A stretch of DNA of 64,000 nucleotides from Scatophagus argus (lineage: Eukaryota > Chordata > Actinopteri > Scatophagidae), in contig NC_058495.1 of NCBI RefSeq assembly GCF_020382885.2, positions 6,937,627 through 7,001,626 on the forward strand. Direction: 5' to 3'. The notes below the pieces were generated by a model that did no database searches, was not told where the DNA came from, and saw only the letters and a list, made by a program, of their open reading frames with translations. Shown here piece after piece: positions 1-13,504 of this stretch. The position numbers and the translations under genes were made by a program. Numbering within the stretch: the first letter of the stretch is position 1; the number at the start of each line of letters is the position of its first letter.

Positions 1-1592
1 GGGTTGGGGCACTGCTGTCTTTGCATTCCTCTTTCAGTCTTGGCGATATTCATGAAGGGTTGTGTAAATGTGATACTTTTGAAATCTTTGCAACACTCCT
101 GCCTTTTTAAAGACATTGTCAGCTATCTACATGACCTATAAAGATGATGACAGCTAGTGAAAGACAAAGGTAAATTATTCTCTGAAATCAATACTGTTTA
201 ATTATGATCTTTATTTTATACACCTGTGATTAAGTTAAAATGGACTGTACCTTTGAATTTTTTTAGACATTGGTTTTGAATGGGTCAGCAGGAAGCTCTG
301 AATATGTATGACCATGCCAAGGCAATGCCCTAGGTGTCAGGTTCAGTTTCAGTGCTCTTCAAGCAGTAAGAAACATCAAGTTTGACAGGATGTTGTCCAG
401 TAATCTCATTATTATTTTAGACAAAAAATTGAAATATACAAAACATCGGTCTGTCTCCTTCAGATGAAATTAGGAAAATTTAAAGCAGTATTATGTAGGA
501 ATTATAAAATATTATATATATAGAATATAGAATAAAGTGTATGTAGTGTACAGCTGACATTGTTGGCTGGTCCTATTTACATTATTAATGATTGCAACTT
601 TATGCTGAAAATCATTTAAACTAATTTTTACCTTATTAGTCTATGCTAAATCATTATAAAGTGAAAACAGACCGTGAATTCTAGAAATTCTGGAAAATTT
701 AAACACTGTGAAGGTTGCGGTAATCATGAAAGCAGGGTAGTTAAAGGTATAAAGGCTGCCACATCCTGTATGCATAAAGTATTGATAGATGTTATCATTT
801 ATTTTGTGTGAGTATGGTTTAGGGTGTCTTTACATAAAAGGGACTGGTTAGTTATGCTAACAATAATAAGCTTACAGATTTTGCTTACAGATACAAACAT
901 AAATGCAAGATTGAAAACCCTGTTTTCAAGTACACCTTTTTGAAGGACATAATATTTCAGATGTCTTATGTTGTTGCACTGGCTTGATGTTTGGCTGTGT
1001 TAGTAAAGTTGAAGACTTGCTAGTGTTTGATAAAATAATATGATCATGAGAAATCAATATATACAGCTTTAAATATTTAAGACAGTACTGTATAACTGAA
1101 TTGTACCAAACTGCAAAAAATACCAAATACCATATATTTCTCTTCATGATCCATATGATCCAGTTTCACCAACACAGTGGATGGTGTGTGTGACGTCCCA
1201 GAAGTGTTATGTACTTATTGCAGGAGATCATACCCACTCATCCAAAAAACATAGAGCAAGAACAAGCATTCGGGCACTGAGAGGGAATGACAGAGGCACC
1301 ACTCTCCTTATTACAAATCACTGCACCAAAAAATGATCTTGAAGATGTTATTTCTAGCTAAAATAGTTACATAATGTTGCTTTAACTTAGATTTTTTTAA
1401 ACAAAAGAGCATTGTAACATATTAATCTGCTGTTTTGATCAATGTAATGCAACTATTGCATTAGCTTACGCAATAGACAAACAGTCACTCTCACAGACAC
1501 ACACGCACGTGTCCAACAAATAGAACATGCTTTCATAACAAGCTTCTAGTTGTCTTGGCAAAAATCCTCCAATTGCACAAAACACAAAACAG

Positions 1593-1631
<39 letters not shown>

Positions 1632-2382
1632 AATAGACACACAAGCACACAGCTGCCAAAATGTGTAATAGTTATTTGATCAGGTCATGCTGACAGGTTG
1701 ACTTTTTAATGATAAACAGACGACATCTCCTCCGTGCTCCTCAGGAGGCAGCAGGCTGCAGGACCCTGACTTCCTCTGTGGGCTGTTAAAACAGAACACA
1801 ACTTCAGTCAAACAAATAAACATGCTGCTGGTGACACACAGAAACCTCCCATAACCAAGTTTACCATTTGTGTTTTTTACCGTAAATGGACAGCACGAAC
1901 AAAATGTTTTTCTGACCCTGTGACCCTCTGAGCCAAAGGCTTGATAAGGCATTAGTCTGTTTAAAAAAGGGCCAGTTCAACAATTTGTACTCTTTTCCTA
2001 GAGAGAGAACATACATTAATTTACTGAGAAAAAAAAATAAGAAAAGATATAAGGTAATAATGACGGCACAGATTTCAGTAATGATAATGGCATTATCAAA
2101 ATCAGATTATTGGTAGATTAGAGCATGAAAGTACTCATCCATTCATTTTCATGTAGGACATACATATATATTTAAAATGTTTATTGATATATTTGCACAC
2201 TGCATTGTCTTTTACATTTAATTCAAAATCTACTACATTGACTTTTTCTTCATAAATTTGCAAAAATAATTGTAAACATGTGTTTATGCTTTGAGTATTC
2301 TTGAAATATGTCTAAAAATGTTATTTATTTTTTTGACAAATCTAAAAAAAAAACAACAAACAAAAACAAACATTATTAGGTA
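1..2382. other. AT-rich intergenic DNA, no gene seen
   Basis: No open frame here has exon-like composition or resembles a known protein. The stretch is AT-rich and contains a CA/TG microsatellite near 1596-1628 and short A-runs. The short open frames on both strands look like chance. Confidence 0.6.
1596..1628. repeat. (AC)n microsatellite
   Basis: An uninterrupted run of alternating A and C, about 16 units long, ending in a CGCT interruption. It is a simple sequence repeat and likely to be length-polymorphic. Confidence 0.95.
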
Positions 2383-2396
2383 TTGTATGTAGAATT

Positions 2397-2765
2397 CCAT
2401 CTATCCATCCATTTTCTATACCGCTTATCTGTCAGGGTCGCGGGGGAGCTGGAGCCTATCCCAGCTGACTACGGGCGAGAGGCGGGGTTCACCCTGGACT
2501 GGTCGCCAGTCAATCGCAGGGCCAACACACAAAGACAGACAATCACACATTCTCACACTCACACTTAGGGACAATGTAGAGTAGCCAATTAACCTAATGT
2601 GCATGTTTTTGGTATTGTGGGAGGAAGCTGGAGTACCCGGAGAAAACCCACGCAGGCACAGGGAGAACATGCAAACTCCACATAGAAGGGCCCAGACCGG
2701 GATTCAAACCGGGAACCCTCTTGCTGTGAGGCGACAGTGCTGACCACTGCACCACCGTGCCACCC
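2397..2765 (-). mobile_element. Full-length tRNA-derived SINE with target-site duplication
   Basis: Read on the minus strand, the element begins at 2765 with a tRNA-like head. An A-box-like TGGTGCAGTGG is followed by a B-box-like GGTTTGAATCC, and then by a body ending in the tail segment at 2397-2520. The copy is flanked by near-identical 14-bp direct repeats, 2383-2396 (ttgtatgtagaatt) and 2766-2779 (ttgtgtgtagaatt), which differ at one base. That is the signature of retrotransposed insertion. Two further copies in the window share its sequence (6225-6470 and 10745-10870). I recognise the family as a very common teleost SINE but do not assign a library name. Confidence 0.85.
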
Positions 2766-2779
2766 TTGTGTGTAGAATT

Positions 2780-5700
2780 AATTGCCAAAAAAGTAAACTT
2801 AATCCATTTTAAGTTGCATTTGTTTTTACCTAATAAAGTGAAAATTGGTCTGAATACTCTCTGGTGACACTGTAGTTATTCAATGTATTTGTATATTTAA
2901 ATAGTTTTATCTCAGTTACCTTGAGAGAAGAAAACAAATGGCTGCACTTGGAATTGCTTTGTTGTGGTGAATCCTTAGATGTGTAATTTTTTTAATTTTT
3001 AGTTTTTCTTTTGGTCTAACCTTTTCACCAGCATGGATGTGAGTTCCAGACATTGTTCAGAAAAGAAAGTTTGAACATTTGGTTTAAACTGAGTTGATGA
3101 AGACTATGTGATACAATCTGAAGACCTTGAGTTTAGATAGTTTTGTCAGTGAAAACCCTTCTCTGTGACTTCTCTGTTTCTTCTAACCATACATGTCTAC
3201 AAAAAAATAACTTTTAACTCTTTTACCACATTTGGTTTTATACTAGCAACTACACATTATGACAGCAATTAAATCAGCGCCCACAGAGGCTTAGCTAAAT
3301 GCTGAGCAGAGGCAATTAAAGTTTTACAGTGCGCTTTTGGAGAAAATGACTTCCGCAATGGTGAAATGATATTTACCACCCAATAAACTGTCACTGATGC
3401 ATTATTAAGAGTAACTACACCTCACAACTTTCACAAGAAACTTTTACCAGCAGTTAAACTATTCTAAATATTCTTCTGACCACAGAAATCTAGGCCACAG
3501 TGATGTGAAACACCTTCTTCCTACTAACAGCTTGTTTTGCCAATTTTCTGTACTTTCTGTACTTTCTACTCTTTGTACTTTAAATAAGAGCACAATAAGA
3601 TTACAGCTGGAAAGACCAGATCAGAGTCCTCCAGTGGGAGACCTTGAGGAGGTGGTTCAGGGAGAAATCGATGCAGTTAAATGAAATAGCGTGGCAAAAA
3701 CAGAGTTTGGAAAGAGGGAGAGAGAGTGATAGAGACGGGTGTACAAACACACGCATATATGTGCGCGTGTGCGCACACACATGCACACACAGCGTGATTA
3801 CGCAGTGAGGGGTTAATGATCAGATGGGCAGCCTCATCGATGTGTATTAACATCTGTTTAGAGGTCAGTCACTCTGTGGCCCCACTGGTCCCCAAAAACT
3901 AAGTATCCAAAGTGTAATACCATGGAAAAGTAGAAGCATAGTTTCAATACTCCCCATCTTTTCTTTATTGTAGTCTCATCCCTCCCCTGAACCATCTTCA
4001 TAATAACTGGAACAATGTTAAGACCATTTACACAGCACACAAGCTCATAATGATCAAACCAGGTAGAACGGAAAGAAAAACAAAAGGAGAAAAGGAATAG
4101 AAGTAGCAGCAGAAGTTGAGTACCTTTACTCAACTACTGTACTGGAAGTATTTTCCTTTAATGTTATGGAGCAAATAATGATTGCGCAATGCAATGTCAC
4201 AGCCCTTCTAAGGACAGCCTGTCCACTCCTTATTAATGCCATTGTATTGAAATTGGTTGCAATTCACCTAGGTACTCGCGAGGTAGTCCTCAACGAATGG
4301 GAGTAAATTGAACTAAATGGCCACAATAATTATTTATACCTATTTCTAGTCAAAAAAGCCCAAATCTTATTTTAGTTTTGGTAAACATAGTTTCGCCTGT
4401 ATATCAGAATTGAAAAGAAAAAATATTAATGCACATTCATTTTTCTTACAGGTGAGATGGTTTTGCCCATATTGTACTAGCATTCAGCTAGGGTATGCAG
4501 ATTGGTCAAGTAAGTTACAGAAGGCTGACTTCAATTATCATCACATGAACATAACAACAATATTATGGTTTCAGTTTTGTTCATCATAGTTCTTATGTAT
4601 TTTCCTAAAAATAGCTACAGCAGACATTGGAAGTGACCTTAAAAAGTTAAGTTAAAATTAACTTAACTTGAAAACTAGTGCTTGATTGATGTGTGAAACC
4701 AAAATGGCGAATGCCATAAACTGGGAGAAATTATACAGAAGGGTACACTACAAAAAAGGAGCAGAAACTGAATCTAATGAAACTATATCTATTGTCTCTT
4801 CTGCTTATACTAAAAACATAATGAAACTTGGCCTAATTGGGTTTTTTTTTTTACCCCATAAAAGTTATGTTTCCGGGTTACAACTCCCTAAGCCCCCATT
4901 CATTTTGGACAACCACATGAACAGTCCCTACATAACCAGAAGTTTCAAGCAGGAGTTCTTCTACTAGAAATTATTTGGTAATGGCTAAAGAATAATAACT
5001 TCATTAATGATTTCACTGTGCAACTATTGTCTCAGTCAGCTTAAGATGATTAAGATGGTTAATATGATTTACTAAACATCAAATATTCAAGTATTTTTAC
5101 TCAGCTACTCACCTATTTGATGATTTAAGATACTTTGCAGATTCAGATTAATAACACAAAATACACTCAACAGATGAAATATGGCATATTGTCATTGGTT
5201 AAGATAATTAGTTGAATTAGTTTAAATATTTATTAATCTGTTGGGACAAATTCACAAGATGCCCAGCTATGTATAAAGTATTTAAATGACAAAATTAAAA
5301 AATTACAATTCAGTGATGCTTACATGTTAATGCATTAATAAATAATCCAATAATGTAATGTTGCTTTTTGCATAATGGCTACTTGTAGTTTTGATATAAG
5401 TATATTTACTTAATTTACTTAATATATTTACATTTGAAGACAAGACTTGTGGTATATAGACACACTGTGTTATTACTACTTCACTTACAGTTGTAAGTAC
5501 AAGATCTGAGTACTTCTTTCACCACTGGATGTTCGTGAGTTAAAAAGTTTTCCTTTTTCTAAGAAAGTTATCAGAGCTGTTTATCTGATATTGATATTTT
5601 CTAGTTCTTAGTATTGCTTCTTCTTTTTAATCTTGCTCTCATGTGGCCTACATCCTTATTTTCACTGACTCTTACTGAGGATTTTGTTTATATTTTACTC

Positions 5701-6224
5701 ACAATTGATTTAAAGCCTTCAGAGCTGTACCGTTTGTATGAAAGCTGCTTAACAATAAGAGTGATTATTATTACAGCACTGAATACACACAGAGACCCAT
5801 GCACAAAAAAGGATATGAAGGATTAGCAAAACTGATGGAGACGTGTTTAACCGATAAAGTACAAAGTACTTCCCTCTGTTTCCTAAAGCTATTAAACTGG
5901 ATGGATCACAAGGAATAAAAAAGTTATGTTTTAGTTACTATATTTACTATATATAACAGTCTTATACTGTCTTGCCCCTTGGGTCTAAGTTTACTGTCCT
6001 ATATATGAATGTTTTGGGATTTATTTTTTTTTTTTACTGCCCCTCTGTAAAGTGAACAGTATCTCAAGAGATTTCCTGATTTAATAAGAAGGTTTTTAAA
6101 AAATGTGTGCAGGACATACGACTGCATATAATCTGTGTAAAGGTTATGTTTTCATTATGTGACGCATGACATCATTTATATGTTAACTTAAATTTATTCT
6201 ATACTTTATAATGGAGGGAACAAA
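2780..6224. other. Intergenic DNA, no gene seen
   Basis: AT-rich sequence with no recognisable exon, RNA gene or complete mobile element. A weak GT/AC-rich patch with purine runs lies near 3710-3790. The open frame at 4686-4967 has no family resemblance and is probably chance. Confidence 0.5.
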
Positions 6225-6470
6225 CTCAATCTGCTGAGCTGAGATTGTTTTGTCAACAGGATCGAATCCCAGTCTGGGCCCTTTTATGCGGAGTTTGCAG
6301 GTTCTCGCTGTGCCTGCAGGGGTTTTGTCTGGGTAAAAAACAAACATGCACATTAGGTTAATTGGTCACTTTACATTGGCCCTAGATGTTAGAGTGTCAG
6401 CCCTGCGAGCAGTTCAGGGTGTACCCTGTCTGTCGCCTGTAGTCAGCTGGGATAGGCTGATAGTGATTTG
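6225..6470 (+). mobile_element. Degenerate SINE copy, opposite orientation
   Basis: This is the reverse-oriented counterpart of the SINE at 2397-2765. It carries a B-box-like region near 6262-6280, then the conserved blocks for the GCAAACTCC-type segment, the ATGCACATTAGGTTAATTGG segment and the AGTCAGCTGGGATAGGCT tail, all read in the plus direction. The A-box end is missing or eroded, and the body contains many substitutions and gaps relative to the first copy, so it is an older insertion. Confidence 0.75.
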
Positions 6471-6821
6471 TGATTTTGTGCTATGTAAATAAAACTGACT
6501 TGATATGCAACAGACGGATAAATGCTGCTGCCTGTCACGCCCATATGAGTGTCTAGGTACAGGAAATATGATCACTTGGACATATATACTCTCGTCTGGT
6601 GGGTTTATTGAGGGTAAGAGGTGTTTCAAAGCGGGGGGTTCTGCATTTTATCACTGTCATATCCATGCAAATAATTGTTGAGGCCACCATGGGCAAAGTG
6701 TGTGTGAGGGGGTGGTGGGGCTGGGGGATCACTTTCCACCCTGGCACAGGCGAGGTCGACCAGTGCATGTTTTTTAGCTCACTCACTCATTTACTTACCA
6801 CCATCACCCCTTTCACCCTTT

Positions 6822-7020
6822 ACATACACACACACACTCACACACACACACAAGCACACTCTGAGTTTGTAAGAGTTCAGAGCAGGGTACACAAGGACCC
6901 CTCTGAACTCAACCAGTTGGCTTCTTTCCAACAAATATCTCACCTCAGTTGAACAGCTCATAACAGAGCACAATCTCCATGCCCTCCTTACCTTGCACAC
7001 ACACAGGCTCACACACAGAA

Positions 7021-7062
<42 letters not shown>

Positions 7063-7063
7063 T
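6822..7063. repeat. CA and TC microsatellite cluster
   Basis: Three short tandem tracts occur close together: (CA)n near 6826-6853, (CT)n near 7019-7046, and a directly adjoining (CA)n to about 7062. They are separated by unique sequence that has no recognisable coding content. Confidence 0.9.
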
Positions 7064-7714
7064 TAAAAATCACAAGTTAATATGCTGCTGTGCTTTCCAA
7101 AACAACAGCGTTAGCCCTGCTCAGGCGTGTTAAATAGCATTTTAAACCCTCTTTTGATCAGGCTAGATGACCTCAGGGGCTTCATCAACACACAGCGTTT
7201 GCCTGGCCTGTGCCCTGGCACCAAAGTCAGACAGATGTTGTAACAACCAGCGTGAGTGATGAGCTGGCTGAAACCACATCAGACTTTGTAAACACAAATG
7301 AAAATTATAGAAAAACAGGTATATGGGAAATAAAAACAAGAGGAGGAAGCCTGGTGCAGAATTACATACACAGTCACGCACAGATCACCTGCACACATGT
7401 TAAAACATGCATGTGCTGTTCTACATTTTCAAGCATATGTGCTTTTGTGTGTGAGATATGGCCGGTACAACCATATGCACTCCCTCAGCTTTGGAAAAAT
7501 AACTATATTCACAATATTTCCACAGCATCGAATCCTTCACACTGGAAGAAAAGCGCATTAACAATATATGCTGTATAATATAAGGATATATACATATATA
7601 TAACAGTGCAAGGAACAAATGCTGCGCTGATTGAAATTGAAACACTTGTTCAAACTGTATCAGTTCTCAGTAATTTATTTGGTTACATGGATAAGACAGC
7701 ATTTGAGTCTGGAC

Positions 7715-8000
7715 CAAGCCCTTGGTCCACCTATTAGTGACCCTATGGAGAAGGATGGCAGGTTGACAAAGGTGGAAGGAATTTTGTTCCCTAAACTCAC
7801 CTACTGTGCCTGTCATCATTTGCTAATTAACAATAAATGTAAAGTGCAGCCGTGGCTGATGGGAATGTCACCAGTGTTTCAGGTATTTTAATTTTTCATC
7901 CTGAGAGGAACACGAGTGTCTGCACAAAATTTCATGGCAATCCATCTGGTAGTTCTGACAACTAAATCTGAGTTGCCCTCCCTTGAGCCATGTTGCTAGC
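7715..8000. repeat. Old dispersed teleost repeat fragment
   Basis: The block containing 'ttcatggcaatccatctg' and 'gggaatgtcaccag', together with the adjoining GTTGCTAGCATTAG text, matches a repeat I recognise as dispersed in teleost genomes. Another eroded copy, in the other orientation, lies at about 32640-32960. It has no coding capacity and its class is uncertain. Confidence 0.5.
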
Positions 8001-10740
8001 ATTAGTTTGGTGGTGCTTGAAGCAACATCTGGAAATTCAGATGTAACATACATTCCTGCTGCTGATGACTACAGGTAATTAACAGATTAAAATTTCATAC
8101 ATTATTACATGCATTTGTCTGACAAAATTGATAAGAATCAGACAAAGACTTGTCAAAATACAGTGGATCAACCCAGGAAATGATTATTTTTCTTTGATGG
8201 GGTCTGACAATGTGTCTCAGCTTTGAAAATTGCTTTCTAGGAGGTTTGAGTAGACAAAAATGTAGTAAATAACACAGAGGACATGGGTGCCTTCACTGTA
8301 TTCAAGTATGACTACACTGTTCTTTTTTTTTCAAGGGTGATCAAAACTGGCCTTGCACAACTTATAGTAAAAGTAGTTGTAATGACATGCTCTTCCTTAT
8401 ATATTTGCCTACATGTGAATATCTCCCATGCACAAGAAAACTCAAACACTCCTTCCCACTAAGAGGAGTTTAGTTTAAGGTGCTGCAGTGTCTCAACATG
8501 CTTGTTTTGATGGCTTTTATGCCCGTTTTCGAGTTCCTTTGCCTGCGTTTACTGCATCATTGAGTTATGAGGTTCTTTCCCCAATGAAACCTGATATTGT
8601 TACTGTACGCTCAAGAATGTTTTTCACCCGGTAAGTGGCGGGGTGTGTTCATATCCCTTTACATGTTCCTAAAAGATTTGTTTGAGGCACCTCTGTTTAC
8701 CTACTCTCCCTTCATGAACGAGAAATAACATCCTCTACATACTGAACGCACACCTTTTCCTGAAAGTGTGTCTAACTTCACCGCAGCCCAGTGCTCTGGT
8801 TATTGTTGTAACAGATGTTCAACGAGTGCAAAACTGTCCATCATTGTAGTAATCAACAGCACTCTTCAACAAGGAGGTGCTAGGATGGCCCTCTGGTGAC
8901 TGGAAGTGTCTGTATCTGCAGAGACCCTGCCCTCTGCCTGCATGTTTTTATTTTTATTTTTATTATTTGCTGTGTTCAGAAAGTTCCTGGATGATTTTTG
9001 AGTCTCAATAATCTGTGGCTATTTGACATTCAACAATCAACTATCGACATGCCAGTAAGACCCAAACCCAACTGGGGAGGACAGCATTAGGGGAAATACC
9101 AAAGACAAGAGACAGGCTATTTAATGGGAGAACATCAACTCATGCTGTTCTTAAAGTCTAGCAAGGTTTATGAATTAAGCATTTGAGTGACATGGCATGC
9201 AAACTTTGCCATGCCAGATCCAGGTAGCAATTATGTTTCCTACAGTACATACAATACATACATTCACTACAAGCTGTGACACTTTTAAAGGCTCATTGTT
9301 TTGCCAGCTGAGGGATGATTTCTTTGGTTACCAACTACCATGAAGCTCAGACTCAGTTTGCAAAACTACTTACTGTCACAAAGAGGCTTGAAGAATGGGG
9401 CAAGGAGGGAGGCCACACAAGAGATTCACTTAGAGCAAGAGTACTGTTATAAACAAAAGTCAACACAAAAGACAGACCAAAAGATGATGTCAGCTGAAGT
9501 AATTTAGAGTGAGTGAACACATGAACGTTTTTAAGGACCAGGTGAGCTTAGTAAGCCTAGTCACACTGCACCACCTCCTTTGAATGCCCACCAGCAGGCA
9601 GGCTGACAGGACATCAGTGCATGATGACATCCACCCAGAGCTTCTGTTTATAGTGATAAGATAACAGGCAGGGCGTTGAGTTGATGGGGCCATGGGGGTA
9701 CATTGTATCTGGGGGTCAAAACTTGGTCAAATTTACCTCTGAGGCTCAGGTCAATGAAGAGGTCAAAGTGTACCAGAGTGTGCCAACGATGTAATCAACA
9801 AGTTGATTTGGGGCCATGGCAACGATGGTGACATAACTACTACAGAGTAATCATGGAGTAATATTAAATTTTATATCTCTTGTCTGAGGAGCACATGTTA
9901 AAAAATGTTTTAATATTGTTGACAATACCAAGAGAAAACATCATCAATAATAAACATCACACAAAAGTGCTTCATAGTAACCACTGACCTAATCAAATAC
10001 TACCGCACTTGTTGCACTCCTTCACTAACCGGCCTTCAAATTCCACAGACAATGATACTTGTTAACCTATTGGCTCCTGTTTGCAAAAAAGTAGGGCAAC
10101 AAATATAGCAAGTGTCTTTACTCACATATCAGATCACATCACCTGCTACCTTTGGTCAGATAGTCTTTGTTCTCTCAAGGTGCTTCTGCACTTCAACCTG
10201 CAGAACAAATATAAGTCAGTCAAGTCAAGAACATAACCCATTTACCTCTAAACTTTCAATCCATATACATGCAGCAAAGGTATAATACATTTTAGCATAA
10301 CAATATGTCATTGCCCCATTTAGGCCAAATATGTGTTGGGGAAAAATGCCTCCCTCTCATTTAGGCTGTACGTTTTCAACCAGCAGGGACTGTTGAACAA
10401 AAAAACAAACAAGAGAACCATAAAACAAAAAACACAGCCGTCCTGCTGCAAAAACAACTTGTTTTACTGTGTATTTGCTACTGCGGCATAGCCAGTCATA
10501 TAAGGCAACAATCAGGCCAGTTATTCAAGTCAGCTGTTCAAACTGTTTACACTAAATGTAGGCTATAAAATTGAGGGATTACAACTCTGTCTTCTACCAT
10601 TTTGCTGATAATTGGTGTTTTCATGTTTTATTATAAGTGCTGGTTGACATGAGACGTTCTGTGCCAGAGTGTAACAGATGCTGGAATATAAGCTGGACTG
10701 GTGGCGGTGCCCCTTTAATAAGAATTAATGCCCACCCATT
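8001..10740. other. Intergenic DNA, no gene seen
   Basis: I found no convincing exon, RNA gene or intact mobile element on either strand. Open frames such as the one at 9490-9693 lack any family resemblance or credible splice context. Confidence 0.5.
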
Positions 10741-10744
10741 GGAC

Positions 10745-10870
10745 ATTCATTCATTCATTTTCTATAACGCTTATCCATCGGGATCGCTGGGAGGCTGGAG
10801 CCTATCCCAGCTGACTACGGGTGAGAGACGGGGTTCACCCTGGACTGGTTGCCAGTCAATCGCAGGGCTA
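10745..10870 (-). mobile_element. 5'-truncated SINE tail fragment
   Basis: Only the 3' portion of the SINE seen at 2397-2765 is present: the stretch from 'cattttctataacgcttatcc' through the GGGGTTCACCCTGGACTGG and CCAGTCAATCGCAGGGC blocks. The tRNA-like head is absent. Head-truncated copies are expected when reverse transcription starts at the tail and stops early. Confidence 0.85.
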
Positions 10871-11651
10871 CCCTTTGAACAATTAAAATTAAATGTTCAG
10901 CTATGCCTTGTAGAATACCATTATAACATAGACCAGTGAATCGCATAACCACTAAATAAAATGATGCATACCAACCACAGGCAAATCTCAATGTATAGTA
11001 TTTTGCTTGACTTCATGAGCTGATTGTTGTTCATTGATCTGGTAAATCAGTGGTGAACCAGCTGACATCTGTAGACCCACGCTGTTGGAGTGGATAAAAA
11101 TCCCCAATAAACTTCTGGTCTGTGGGCTATTCTCTGTGAAGCATGCTGTGCTGCATTTCTGCATAGCTTTTCATGAACATTTAGGTCAACAAGACACCAA
11201 AATAATTCCACAGATGTTGTCCTTTAAGACACTAATAACATTTGTCAAGGTATCACAATATTTATCATGTTAAGATAACCATGAGAGTAATCATTTGACT
11301 AGAGGGTGTTAGAACAGATGTCCTGTCCTAATTTACCATGGATTGGTACCACAGTTCCTCCAGGACATGTAGTTCATTTAGTTCACAGACCTTAGTTAAC
11401 TGCATTCTCTCAGTGACCTCTGCATCATCTGCACTCAGCAACAGCAGTTGACCTCAAACACCTCTGGTTCAACTAACCAATCCCTTCGAAATGAATACAA
11501 TACTGAAATCACAGATACACAACATTTTGAATGAACTCTATGAGTAACAGTGGTCGCTGTGAGGAAACATTTTACTTTAACAAATGTGTGACTTTATATA
11601 TATAAAACTCCCCTACTGCCTACAGACATTTCCCCTTCACAAAGAACAAGC

Positions 11652-12645
11652 CTACGGCTTCACGTCTACCTTCCATTCCTTTAGCTTGTTGCTGTCGGAG
11701 AAGAGGGAGGTGGGCCCTTCTCCATCCAGGGAATCCTGACCCATATACTGAGTCGGCCTTCCTCTCAACAGCAACAGCAGCCTCAGTGTGTAGAAGGAGG
11801 TCAGCAAGTTCATGGAGATCTCCTTCCTTACCAGCTCCAGCCGTTCCTCATCATCTCTATCAATAGGAATGACCTACTTTCTGCACTGAGTCAATAATCT
11901 ATAGCCTATTGTGAGACCCATTGAATAAATAAGACCCTTGTTTGTCAGCATCACAAATCTTTATGTTTCATGATTTTAACATTGGTTTGAATTTTAATTC
12001 TTATGAATGTGCAACAAATCAGGATGCATTAAAAAAAGCATGAATGACAGATAAAGTTGTTTAGCAGTGAGACCTGAAGTCTTTTGCCTGCACTGTTGAC
12101 ACTATATAGGAACATCTCTGTCTACTCTGCGAGAGCCCCACTGCTGCAGTGTGAGTTTGTCTGATGTAGGGCAAAAAGTACACTGAGCGTGGAGGATGTG
12201 GTGGTGGGCTGCTCCTTGCATTACTCCACTCCTGCTCTGTTGTAAATATTTTCATCCTTAGTGTAACGATGGGCTTTGGACAAAGGGGCACCGCACATTC
12301 CAGGTCAGCATTACATTACCGCTGTGGTGGTGTGTGGTGTGATGTGACTGTAAGAAACATTTCCTTCTCCACTATGAGTCCCTGCTAATCTGGTCCTCTG
12401 TGGCCTCTGTGTTGTTTTTCCGGGAGCACGGTGGTCCCTCACCTCTCACTTTCATGTATGAATGTCCATCTTTGTGTGCTTGCGTGACTGTGTTTCTCCT
12501 TTGCATGTGCCTGCATCCCTGCGTTTGGAGAAGCCTCTGCTTCAAACCCAATCACCGAACTCACTGACCTGTCAGTCAATTTGGACATGAGCGAGTTTGA
12601 GTCATCAGGTTTGCCTGCCCTCTGTGCTGATGACTCCACTACTGC
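11652..12645 (-). CDS. 3' end of an unidentified minus-strand gene (two exons)
   Basis: Two minus-strand exons join cleanly: 12645..12569 (77 nt, acceptor CCCCCTCAG, donor GTCAGTG) and 11856..11652 (205 nt, acceptor TTGATAG). The join leaves phase 2 plus 1, and the spliced frame stays open to a TAG stop, giving 93 residues. The first exon encodes a polar stretch (SSAQRAGKPDDSNSLMSKLT). The second gives a charged start (DDEERLELVRKEISMNLLTS) and then a leucine-rich segment with five consecutive leucines flanked by arginines, ending in KEWKVDVKP. The composition is exon-like, with an amphipathic helix and no low-complexity bias. I do not recognise the protein. Any 5' exons should lie between 12.65 and about 16 kb, head-to-head with cyp24a1, but I could not find them. 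It may be an intact gene with small upstream exons, or a relic. The two-exon join itself is fairly secure. Confidence 0.5.
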
Positions 12646-13500
12646 CTGAGGGGGTTAGCTGCCCCCTTTCTCAGTTCATCACTTCAGTTCAGTTCATCAG
12701 TTCATCTCTCTGCCTGCACTAACTGTGTAAGAATGTAAGAAACAGAGGGTAACTGATTCACGTGTAAACCAAAGCCGTATCTAGCAGACAAAATGGTGAA
12801 ATGAGAACTGCATGTTCAGTGGGTCCAGAATCAGGAGGCATTCAGTCAGTTCGGGAGGTCTCAGGATTCATCTTAAACAAATCATCTGACCACCAGAAAG
12901 GTTATATTTTACGCTAGAGATGTGAGTCTCTTTTCTTTCTGTTTTCATGAAACACCAGTAACTTGATGACTTTGTTCATGTAGTTATTTATATTATTTAC
13001 TTATTTACTCTTTTGCTTCTGCCACCTCGTGATAACGGTATATGACATAAAGTACCTTTGATGCACAAACAGCTCAAACACACATCATTTATGACACATC
13101 ATTTATTACGGTACAAAATTTGTAAGTCTCTGATTCTGCACAAGGTCAAAGACGAGGGTATTGCGTAGCACTATTTGCCTACAGAGAACATCACGAGAAA
13201 ACATGTTTTCTCTATGACTTGCAGCCTGCGTAGTGCCAGCTGTCAGTGACACTGCCAGTGCTGTCTCGTGTTCAATATGTCGGTACACACCAGGACACTG
13301 CGAGGTTGAAGTCCTGAGGTAAAGCCTTGCTCAACAACATGCTGCTCTCACTTTTTGCTAGCAACAGAAAAAACACAAAGAGAACTTTAATATATTTACC
13401 CTCCTAATTTTTCAGAGTCCAAGCTGATGTCTTCAAACCCTAACCCGGCAGTTTACTATAATTGACTGAAAAAGGAAAATAAGCTTCCCGATTTAAGAAA
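12646..13500. other. Unassigned sequence, possibly 5' part of the minus-strand gene
   Basis: This is where upstream exons of the minus-strand gene ending at 11652 might be, but no segment joins it in frame with credible splice sites. Otherwise I see nothing here. Confidence 0.3.
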
Positions 13501-13504
13501 CTGG

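Noticed and set aside
1466-1648. Cys/Val-alternating open frame
   Set aside because: It is produced by the (AC)n microsatellite.
12061-12291. Minus-strand open frame between the two exons of the unidentified gene
   Set aside because: It cannot be joined to either exon in frame without losing the good direct junction, and it looks like intron sequence.
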